DNA of 5,734 nucleotides from Planctomycetaceae bacterium (GTDB lineage Bacteria; Planctomycetota; Planctomycetia; Pirellulales; Thermoguttaceae), in contig JAIRYX010000056.1 of the NCBI GenBank assembly GCA_031267635.1, positions 1-5,734 on the forward strand, read 5' to 3'. Position 1 is the stretch's first letter; every line of letters starts with the position of its first letter. Below the pieces are notes generated by a model. The model had not been told where the DNA came from, ran no database searches, and saw only the letters and a program-made list of their open reading frames with translations. The translations under genes and the position numbers were made by a program. Shown here piece after piece: positions 1-5,670 of the stretch.

Positions 1-2
1 CT

Positions 3-734
3 TCTTATTGGGACAATATTGTCTGTTCCAACAATTTCGACTACGACTACATGATTAGCAAGTTCGATCAGCCGGTCGATAAGGACGAATGGTTGATGAC
101 GCCCCAAACGGTCAACGCATACTACAATCCGGCCACCAACGAAATATGTTTTCCCGCCGCTATCCTTCAACCGCCGTTTTTCAATATTGATGCGGATGAC
201 GCCGTCAATTACGGCGCTATCGGCGTGGTTATCGGCCACGAAATGACGCACGGATTTGACGACCAGGGAAGGCAATTCGATAAAGACGGCAATTTGACCG
301 ACTGGTGGAAGCCCGAAGACGCCGAACGTTTCAACGAACGGGCGCAAGTATTAGTCGATTATTTCGACAACATCGTCGTTTTGGATACCGTTCATGCGAA
401 CGGACGCTATACTTTGGGCGAAAACATTGCCGACCAGGGCGGATTGCAAGTATCCTGGCAAGCCTACCAAAACACTTTAAAAGGGAAAGAAACGCCGGCG
501 CCTGTCGACGGATATACCGATGCTCAACGCTTTTTCCTGGCTTATGCTACGGTTTGGGCGGGAAATATCCGGCCGGCTGAAATCCTCCGCCTGACGAAAA
601 TGGACTCGCATGCTTTGGGAAAATGGCGCGTAAACGGTGCGTTGCCCCAAATCGATGCCTGGTACGAAGCATTCAATATAAGTTCCGAAAATGAAATGTA
701 CGCTCCCAAAGAAAAACGAGTCGCAATCTGGTAA
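3..734 (+). CDS. pepO: M13-family zinc metallopeptidase (neprilysin/PepO type), C-terminal part
   Basis: The frame is open to the left edge, so only the last ~243 residues are present; the family is usually about 650-700 residues long. These enzymes are zinc endopeptidases that cleave oligopeptides, in Bacteroidota usually exported or lipid-anchored in the envelope; the signal sequence would lie outside this window. Seen directly: the substrate-binding NAYY motif (codons 114-125), the zinc site GHEMTHGFDDQG with the HExxH histidines at codons 237 and 249 and the catalytic Glu at 240, the third zinc ligand Glu in GENIADQGG (codon 420) with its partner Asp (codon 432), and the His and Arg of DSHALGKWRVNG (codons 609 and 627), which correspond to the transition-state His and substrate Arg of neprilysin. 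The end, KRVAIW, is a variant of the usual CxVW terminus. All visible catalytic residues are intact, so the enzyme should be active. The symbol pepO is a family-level assignment. Confidence 0.95.
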   Translation, partial: SYWDNIVCSNNFDYDYMISKFDQPVDKDEWLMTPQTVNAYYNPATNEICFPAAILQPPFFNIDADDAVNYGAIGVVIGHEMTHGFDDQGRQFDKDGNLTDWWKPEDAERFNERAQVLVDYFDNIVVLDTVHANGRYTLGENIADQGGLQVSWQAYQNTLKGKETPAPVDGYTDAQRFFLAYATVWAGNIRPAEILRLTKMDSHALGKWRVNGALPQIDAWYEAFNISSENEMYAPKEKRVAIW

Positions 735-752
735 TACAATAAACTGAAAATT

Positions 753-1997
753 ATGGCAATCATTAAACCGTTCAAAGGGATTCGTCCCCCGAAAAAGTAT
801 GTAGAAGAGGTCGCTTCCCGTCCCTACGACGTATTGAGTTCCGAAGAAGCTCGCGAAGAAGCGAAAGGAAACGAAAAATCGTTGTACCACATCATTAAAC
901 CGGAAATTGATTTTCCACAAGGCAAAGATGAACACGACCCCGACGTGTACGAGAAGGCGGTCGAGAACTTCAATCAATTCCAGGAAAAAGGCTGGCTGGT
1001 GCAAGACGAAAAAGAAAATTACTACGTCTACGCTCAAACCATGAATGGACGGACGCAATACGGCTTGGTCGTCGGTTCGTATGTGACCGATTATTTGACC
1101 GGCGTCATCAAGAAACACGAATTGACCCGGAAAGATAAGGAAGAAGACCGCATGAAACATGTACGCGTCAACAATGCCAACCTGGAACCGGTATTCTTCG
1201 CCTATCCCGAAAATCCGGAACTGGATGCAATTGTCCGCGAACAAATAAAGCAAACGCCGGAATACGATTTTGTTTCTTCCGACGGTATCGGACATCATTT
1301 TTGGATCATCGACGAGGAAGCAACTATCCGGAAAATCACCGGATTGTTTGCCCAAATTCCTTATTTATATATTGCCGACGGACATCACCGTTCGGCGGCG
1401 GCCGCTTTGGTCGGTCTCGAAAAAGCCAAACAAAATCCGAATCATTCCGGTACGGAAGAATACAACTTTTTTATGGCGGTCTGTTTTCCATCCAACCAGT
1501 TGAAAATCATGGACTATAATCGCGTAGTGAAGGATTTGAACGGCTTGACTCCGGATGAATTTCTCGACAAACTGCGCGAAGATTTTTTTGTCGAAGACAA
1601 AGGCGAAACCATTTATCACCCGGAAAAGTTGCATAATTTCTCCCTCTACCTCCGGCGGCATTGGTATTCGTTGGAAGCGAAACAGGGAACGTTCAACGAC
1701 CATGACCCTATCGGCGTGCTGGATGTAACGATTTCTTCCGGCTTGATTTTAGACAAGATATTGGGAATGAAAGACCTCCGCACGGATAAACGCATTGATT
1801 TCGTAGGCGGACTCCGGGGCCTGGCAGAATTGAAACGCCGGGTGGACAGCGGCGAGATGGCGGCGGCTTTAGCGCTCTATCCGGTCTCCATGAAGCAGTT
1901 AATCGACATCGCCGATACCGGCAATATCATGCCTCCCAAAACGACTTGGTTCGAACCGAAACTGCGGTCGGGACTGGTCGTTCATAAGCTTGGGTAA
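753..1997 (+). CDS. DUF1015 family protein (COG4198), function unknown
   Basis: Complete 414-residue protein, the usual length for DUF1015. It has no signal peptide or membrane segment, so it is probably cytoplasmic. Hallmarks seen: N-terminal MAIIKPFKGIRPP, SRPYDVLSSEEA at residues 22-33, and the family signature YIADGHHRSAAA with Asp209, His211, His212 and Arg213. From memory of the family, Bacteroides relatives often follow serC-serA (serine biosynthesis), but no biochemical role is firmly assigned. The DGHHR motif resembles the nucleotide-binding motif of ParB/sulfiredoxin-fold proteins, including free-serine kinases; that is an inference, not a function call. The start is the first ATG after the upstream stop. 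It lies 18 nt past the M13 stop with an A-rich leader and no Shine-Dalgarno site, which suggests read-through transcription from the peptidase gene. Codons are GC-richer than in the genes downstream of 2000. Confidence 0.93.
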   Translation: MAIIKPFKGIRPPKKYVEEVASRPYDVLSSEEAREEAKGNEKSLYHIIKPEIDFPQGKDEHDPDVYEKAVENFNQFQEKGWLVQDEKENYYVYAQTMNGRTQYGLVVGSYVTDYLTGVIKKHELTRKDKEEDRMKHVRVNNANLEPVFFAYPENPELDAIVREQIKQTPEYDFVSSDGIGHHFWIIDEEATIRKITGLFAQIPYLYIADGHHRSAAAALVGLEKAKQNPNHSGTEEYNFFMAVCFPSNQLKIMDYNRVVKDLNGLTPDEFLDKLREDFFVEDKGETIYHPEKLHNFSLYLRRHWYSLEAKQGTFNDHDPIGVLDVTISSGLILDKILGMKDLRTDKRIDFVGGLRGLAELKRRVDSGEMAAALALYPVSMKQLIDIADTGNIMPPKTTWFEPKLRSGLVVHKLG

Positions 1998-2024
1998 AAA
2001 CTAAGAACTTAAGGCGCTACGGCC

Positions 2025-2054
2025 AACATTTTAGACGAATGTTTAGTTTAAACA
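2025..2054. other. Overlapping short inverted repeats between DUF1015 gene and abiEi
   Basis: The 111-nt gap after the DUF1015 stop holds two overlapping inverted repeats. AACATT (2025-2030) pairs with AATGTT (2038-2043) across a 7-nt loop, and TGTTT (2040-2044) pairs with AAACA (2050-2054) across 5 nt, the latter containing the palindrome GTTTAAAC. They could be a weak terminator or an operator for the downstream AbiEi repressor, since AbiEi in studied systems binds inverted repeats upstream of its own operon. There is no U-run, the stems are short, and the sites lie about 43 nt upstream of the -7 element, so both readings are weak. Confidence 0.25.
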
Positions 2055-2096
2055 CATGATTTTGCAGGTGATCCGTAATTGGTTTATTTTTATTAG

Positions 2097-2104
2097 TATC
2101 TTTG
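2097..2104 (+). promoter_or_regulatory. Bacteroidota -7 promoter element of the abiE operon
   Basis: TATCTTTG is a perfect match to TAnnTTTG and is followed by CAGC and then the ATG at 2109. The only -33 candidate is TTG at 2079-2081, with a spacing of about 15 bp, shorter than the usual ~19-21. If transcription begins a few bases past the -7 element, the mRNA would start at or next to the start codon, giving a leaderless or nearly leaderless message. Confidence 0.6.
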
Positions 2105-2108
2105 CAGC

Positions 2109-2879
2109 ATGAATACAGAAGGGCTTACGAAAATAAACCAACTACTCCAAAAGTTGCCGTCAGGTTCATTGTTTTTTTCGACATGGATGAAGGAAAACGG
2201 CATATCTTACGAGTTGCAGCGTCATTATCGAAAATCGCGCTGGTTAACCTCCCTTGCCACAGGCGTAATGATACGGACAGGCGATAAAGCAACGCTGTTC
2301 AGCGCATTGTCCTGTCTTTATGGTCAAGCAGGCAAATGTTTGCATATAGGTGCTTTATCGGCGTTGGAATTGTTGGGCTATTCGCATTTTGTTCCGATGG
2401 GGCGTCAGCGAATAGTGGTCTATTGTCCTCGCGAAGAGTGGTTTCCCGAATGGTTGCAAAAATATGATTGGGGCGTCGACGTATTGAAAACAACATCGGA
2501 AATATTTGACAGTCAAACAGGCATAACTACTTCGCCCCAGAGTGGCTTTGAAGTCCGGTTATCATCGCCGGAAAGAGCGTTTTTGGAAAGTTTGAGTATG
2601 ATTCCAAAATATTACAATCCAATGGATTTGTATTATGTAATGGAACACTTGACATCGCTTCGCCCTGACTTGCTGCAATCGTTGTTGGAACAAAGCAATT
2701 CGTTGAAAGTAAACCGGTTGTTCCTATATATGGCAGAAAAAGCAAATCACGCTTGGTTTGAAATGCTTGATTTGTCCAAAATATCATTGGGCAGCGGGAA
2801 AAGGGCAATCATTAAAAACGGGGTTTATAATGCCAAATATCAAATCGTTATACCCGAAGAACTGAATAATTATGAATAA
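2109..2879 (+). CDS. abiEi: AbiEi-family type IV antitoxin / transcriptional repressor
   Basis: Complete 256-residue protein that I assign to the AbiEi_3 group of abortive-infection antitoxins (winged-helix N-terminal domain plus AbiEi C-terminal domain). In studied AbiE systems this protein represses the operon and neutralises the AbiEii toxin without a stable complex (type IV). Seen: an N-terminal helix-turn-helix-like stretch at about residues 7-58 (SLFFSTWMKENGIS, then RHYRKSRWLTSLATGVM), the family-typical LHIGALSALELLG at 78-90, and LSSPERAFLESL from 151. No signal peptide or membrane helix. ATG 2109 is the only plausible start, because an in-frame TAG lies at 2094 and the -7 element ends 4 nt upstream. 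The last 8 nt overlap the toxin gene (ATGAATAA), so translation is probably coupled. AT-richer than the two genes before it. The family call rests on motif recognition and on the cognate toxin being adjacent. Confidence 0.88.
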   Translation: MNTEGLTKINQLLQKLPSGSLFFSTWMKENGISYELQRHYRKSRWLTSLATGVMIRTGDKATLFSALSCLYGQAGKCLHIGALSALELLGYSHFVPMGRQRIVVYCPREEWFPEWLQKYDWGVDVLKTTSEIFDSQTGITTSPQSGFEVRLSSPERAFLESLSMIPKYYNPMDLYYVMEHLTSLRPDLLQSLLEQSNSLKVNRLFLYMAEKANHAWFEMLDLSKISLGSGKRAIIKNGVYNAKYQIVIPEELNNYE

Positions 2880-3774
2880 CTATTATAAAAAACAGGTGCG
2901 GCTGTTGCTTCGCATTTTACCGATTATCTACAAGGAAAAAGATTTTGCCATTCACGGAGGAACGGCAATCAATATGTTTGTAAAAAATATGTTACGCTAT
3001 TCTGTCGATGTAGATTTGACCTATATTCCGATTGAAGACAGGACGACAAGTTTGAATAACATAAACAGCAAATTGTCAGCCATTAAGATGGAAATTGAAC
3101 GTGCATTTCCGGGCATCAAAGTTACGCCTGTTCCCAACAAACTGTTGTGCATTTTGGATACGGTAACTGTAAAGATTGAAGTCAACGGCATACAGCGCGG
3201 AATTATCGGCACAACAACCGATTATCCTTTGTGTGATAATGCTCGCGCTGCATTTGAACTTTTCGCGACGGCTCGTGTTGTTTCCATTTCTCAACTCTAT
3301 GGGGGTAAAATCGGCGCGGCGCTCAATCGTCAGCATCCGCGCGACCTGTTCGACTTCAAATATATGGATATTTCTGATTTTGAAACTGTTAAACACGGAT
3401 TGATATACAATCTGTTGAGCAGTCCAAAACCGGTCGTTGAGTTGCTTGCGCCCAATCCGATAAACCAAACGGAAGCATTGAAAAATCAGTTTCATGGAAT
3501 GACCGATATTACGTTTGCATACGAAGATTACGAGCAAAAGAGAAAGCAACTTGTCGATTTTGTCAATTCAAATTTGAAAAGTAGCGACAAGGAATTTTTG
3601 CTTGGATTTGAAGCAGGAACACCATTGTGGGAAAATTCGGAATACGATTATTTCGTAAATTATCCGTCAATCCAATGGAAACTTCTTAATATCAACAAAT
3701 TAAAAATAGATAATCCAGCCAAGTATAAACAGGGACTAAATAAATTGGAAAAATGGTTGAATATACAATACTAA
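2872..3774 (+). CDS. abiEii: AbiEii-family nucleotidyltransferase toxin
   Basis: Complete 300-residue protein of the AbiEii/AbiGii (COG2253) branch of the DNA polymerase beta-like nucleotidyltransferase fold. Family members are bacteriostatic toxins; some characterised relatives transfer nucleotides to tRNA or other targets, causing growth arrest and blocking phage propagation. The exact substrate cannot be read here. Motifs are intact: HGGTAIN with Gly29-Gly30, the metal-binding RYSVDVDL with Asp46 and Asp48, a third acidic candidate Glu103 in VKIEV, and the AbiEii signature around 143-163 with Lys146, Arg153, Arg157, Asp158 and Asp161 (YGGKIGAALNRQHPRDLFDF). The C-terminal half (about 180-300) is helical and charged, as in full-length members. 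The start ATG lies inside the end of abiEi (8-nt overlap), which is typical of coupled toxin-antitoxin genes. Nothing suggests truncation; the toxin is probably active and must be held in check by abiEi. Confidence 0.9.
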   Translation: MNNYYKKQVRLLLRILPIIYKEKDFAIHGGTAINMFVKNMLRYSVDVDLTYIPIEDRTTSLNNINSKLSAIKMEIERAFPGIKVTPVPNKLLCILDTVTVKIEVNGIQRGIIGTTTDYPLCDNARAAFELFATARVVSISQLYGGKIGAALNRQHPRDLFDFKYMDISDFETVKHGLIYNLLSSPKPVVELLAPNPINQTEALKNQFHGMTDITFAYEDYEQKRKQLVDFVNSNLKSSDKEFLLGFEAGTPLWENSEYDYFVNYPSIQWKLLNINKLKIDNPAKYKQGLNKLEKWLNIQY

Positions 3775-4064
3775 AAAAAAATCACATCCCATGCAACGTT
3801 TTCATCCGTTTTTTCATCTGATTAAATAGGCATTGATTTGACAATTATTTTGAGTAAAAAATCAAAACATGCCGATTTTATTCATACAAAAGTCGATTTT
3901 TATGTGTTTTTATTTAAAATTCATAAATTATTTTTGACAAATGATATTAACGAAATAAAAGACACGTGTGATGAAAACAAAAAAACCTGATAAACCGGAC
4001 ACATAGGGTATTTCAAAATACGCCCTTTACCGTCATTCTGAAATATTTTTCTCGATTTATACCA
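3775..4064. other. AT-rich intergenic gap after abiEii, no gene seen
   Basis: About 290 nt with no credible reading frame, tRNA or obvious strong terminator after the toxin stop. It holds A- and T-runs, scattered CGATTTT-like repeats (near 3873, 3894 and 4052), a short AAAATC...GATTTT inverted repeat (3858-3863 with 3874-3879), the 8-bp palindrome ACACGTGT at 3962-3969 and the hairpin described at 4005-4026. ATG 3971 opens only an 11-codon frame. It may be decayed or non-coding boundary sequence; nothing gives it a definite function. Confidence 0.5.
4005..4026. terminator. Hairpin between abiEii and the ATPase gene, possible weak terminator
   Basis: AGGG (4005-4008) pairs with CCCT (4023-4026). 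Inside it TATTT (4009-4013) pairs with AAATA (4016-4020), leaving a 2-nt CG bulge on the 3' side and a very tight loop. Only three T residues end the element (4026-4028), so it is a poor intrinsic terminator. It could equally be an RNA structure or a protein-binding inverted repeat. Confidence 0.3.
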
Positions 4065-4072
4065 TAACTTTG
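4065..4072 (+). promoter_or_regulatory. Isolated -7 element upstream of the repeat block
   Basis: TAACTTTG is a perfect TAnnTTTG match, but no TTTG or TTG sits at the proper distance upstream. An ATG (4077) follows after 4 nt, in the same arrangement as at abiEi. It could be a second, upstream promoter for the ATPase gene that transcribes through the direct repeats, or it could drive a short leader frame. Confidence 0.35.
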
Positions 4073-4103
4073 TTACATGAAATTCAAAGAGGGAAAAATA
4101 ATA

Positions 4104-4157
4104 GAATTATACCCTAAAAGTTTGACAATATTGAGCGAATTATACCCTAAAAGTTTG
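4104..4157 (+). repeat. Tandem 21-bp perfect direct repeat, 33-bp period
   Basis: Identical 21-bp copies lie at 4104-4124 and 4137-4157, each beginning GAA and continuing TTATACCCTAAAAGTTTG. They are separated by 12 nt. Similarity continues imperfectly downstream (ACAATATT after copy 1, CAATTTTT after copy 2). The 33-bp period is about three helical turns, so both copies face the same side of the DNA. The TTTG ending copy 2 is also the -33 element of the ATPase promoter, which suggests an operator or activator site. Confidence 0.85.
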
Positions 4158-4185
4158 CAATTTTTCAGAAAAAGTATTAACTTTG
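4154..4185 (+). promoter_or_regulatory. Complete Bacteroidota promoter of the AAA_14/DUF4143 ATPase gene
   Basis: A -33 TTTG at 4154-4157 and a -7 TAACTTTG at 4178-4185 are separated by 20 bp, the expected spacing. Transcription should start near 4190, giving an untranslated leader of roughly 15-20 nt before ATG 4207. The -33 element forms the last four bases of the second direct-repeat copy, so a factor bound to the repeats would compete with or recruit polymerase. Confidence 0.7.
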
Positions 4186-4206
4186 CAGCCGTAAATAATT
4201 ATTACT

Positions 4207-5556
4207 ATGATACAAAGAAAAGCATTAGACCGTTTGTTGCGATGGAAAGAAAGCGAGAGCCGCAAACCGCTTGTTTTACGCGGCGCAAGGCAGGTTGGAA
4301 AAACAACTTTGGTACGCGAATTTGCCAAAAATTATGACGTTTTTATTGAACTGAATCTCGAAAATAAAAAGGAACGAGAACTTTTTGAAACAGGAAACGA
4401 CGTAGATGAGGCAATTACCAACATATTTTTTTATAAAAACGTAAAAAAAACAGACCGGACGGTACTGTTGTTTATTGATGAAATTCAGTTTTCAAAACCC
4501 GCAGTGGCCATTTTGCGCTACTTTTACGAAGAAGCCAATTATATTCACGTTATCGTTGCAGGGTCTCTGCTCGAAACGGTAATTGATATGCGCAAAATAT
4601 CGTTTCCCGTTGGGCGGGTGCAATATATGGCAATTCGTCCCTGCTCGTTTTTGGAATATTTGAGCGGCATTGGCGCTGATTTTGACGCCAATCTAATAGA
4701 AACTCTGACAGACGTTTCGGGCATTCATTTTAAAATTATCAAACATTTTTATGATTATATTTTAGTAGGCGGAATGCCTGCCGCAATAGCCGAATATGCG
4801 AAAAATAAAGATATTCTTGCAGCAAAGGAAATATATGATTCCCTGCTTGTTACATACAAAGATGACGTGGAAAAATACACCGGCAATGCGCGGCAAATTC
4901 AGATAATACGCACCATTTTAGATGTGGGCTGGTATTCGGCGGCAGAGGCAATTTCTTATGATAAATTCGGAAATACCCATTTTTCGTCAAGAGAAATGAA
5001 CGAGGCGTTTCAAACCATTCAAAAGGCGATGCTGCTCGAATTGGCTTATCCGACTTCGGCGGTGCAAATGCCGCTTGCGCCCAATTTTCGCCGCCGCCCG
5101 AAACTGTTGTGGCTTGATACCGGTTTGGTCAATTATTTTGCAGGCATACAGAAAGAGGTTTTTTCGGTTAAAGATATTCAGGACGTTTGGCGCGGACGAA
5201 TAGCGGAACATATTGTGGCGCAGGAACTTCTAACGCTCAATGACAGTCTGTTGACAAAACGTGTTTTCTGGCGGAGAGAAAAAGAAACCGCCTCTGCCGA
5301 AGTCGATTTTGTGTATAACTTTGACGGTAAAGCCATTCCGATAGAAGTAAAATCGGGACACAACTCCAAACTCAAATCGCTGCATTTGTTTATGGACGAA
5401 TGTCCGCACGATTGGGCGGTTAGAGTTTGGTCGCAGCCTTTTTCAATCGATAAAGTGAAAACGCAGGCAGGCAAGGAATTTAATCTTATCAATCTGCCGT
5501 TTTATTATGTGGGCGTGTTGGAAAAGGCGCTTGACAAAGTTATGAATGAAAATTAA
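4207..5556 (+). CDS. AAA_14 / DUF4143 family ATPase with PD-(D/E)XK-like C-terminus
   Basis: Complete 449-residue P-loop ATPase of the AAA_14 plus DUF4143 architecture, widespread in Bacteroidota and archaea, usually as stand-alone genes; its cellular role is unknown. Seen: Walker A GARQVGKT at 26-33 (Lys32, Thr33), Walker B LLFIDEIQ at 87-94 (Asp91, Glu92), a sensor-like VAGSLLE at 117-123, and VGGMP at 187-191. The C-terminal domain holds a PD-(D/E)XK-like set: Glu334 in RIAEHIVAQEL, Asp367 in AEVDF, and Glu380 and Lys382 in IEVKSG. That pattern matches nuclease-fold active sites, but nuclease activity in this family is not established to my knowledge. No signal peptide or membrane helix, so cytoplasmic. 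ATG 4207 is the first in-frame start (in-frame TAA at 4192). It has its own promoter with overlapping direct repeats and is separated from abiEii by over 400 nt, so it is not part of the abiE operon. AT-rich composition fits acquired DNA. Confidence 0.92.
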   Translation: MIQRKALDRLLRWKESESRKPLVLRGARQVGKTTLVREFAKNYDVFIELNLENKKERELFETGNDVDEAITNIFFYKNVKKTDRTVLLFIDEIQFSKPAVAILRYFYEEANYIHVIVAGSLLETVIDMRKISFPVGRVQYMAIRPCSFLEYLSGIGADFDANLIETLTDVSGIHFKIIKHFYDYILVGGMPAAIAEYAKNKDILAAKEIYDSLLVTYKDDVEKYTGNARQIQIIRTILDVGWYSAAEAISYDKFGNTHFSSREMNEAFQTIQKAMLLELAYPTSAVQMPLAPNFRRRPKLLWLDTGLVNYFAGIQKEVFSVKDIQDVWRGRIAEHIVAQELLTLNDSLLTKRVFWRREKETASAEVDFVYNFDGKAIPIEVKSGHNSKLKSLHLFMDECPHDWAVRVWSQPFSIDKVKTQAGKEFNLINLPFYYVGVLEKALDKVMNEN

Positions 5557-5641
5557 AAAATAGAATTACCTTAGAATTAAGAATTGTTTATTCCGTGAAA
5601 TTTTCATTCAATTAAATGAGTAAATATCCAAAATAATCACG

Positions 5642-5649
5642 TAAATTTG
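5642..5649 (+). promoter_or_regulatory. -7 promoter element of the 3'-terminal gene
   Basis: TAAATTTG is a perfect TAnnTTTG match, 21 nt upstream of the proposed TTG start at 5671; the ATPase gene has almost the same -7-to-start distance. No clear TTTG is found at the -33 position. The rest of the 114-nt gap from 5557 shows only AT-rich sequence, with TAGAATTA twice (5561-5568 and 5572-5579) and no strong terminator. Confidence 0.5.
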
Positions 5650-5670
5650 CCCCGGAATAAAAAAACGCAT

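Noticed and set aside
477..1355. 292-codon open frame on the - strand
   Set aside because: It is antisense to the well-supported M13 and DUF1015 genes, spans their junction, and its translation (rich in Phe, Arg and Val runs) resembles no family. It is a shadow of the codon bias of the + strand genes.
3076..3549. 157-codon open frame on the - strand inside abiEii
   Set aside because: It is entirely antisense to the catalytic region of the AbiEii gene, with no promoter element or recognisable domain.
3971..4006. 11-codon frame MKTKKPDKPDT after the ACACGTGT palindrome
   Set aside because: Too short, with no convincing -7 element or conserved feature; chance in AT-rich DNA is sufficient.
4104..4157. 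Direct repeats as a miniature CRISPR array
   Set aside because: There are only two copies, the 12-nt spacer is far too short, and there is no cas gene. The overlap with a promoter explains them better.
4077..4337. 86-codon + strand frame as an independent protein-coding gene
   Set aside because: It overlaps the ATPase gene by 131 nt in another frame, its N-terminal part is made of the DNA direct repeats, and its C-terminal part is an out-of-frame reading of the P-loop coding region. Kept only as a possible leader (see findings).
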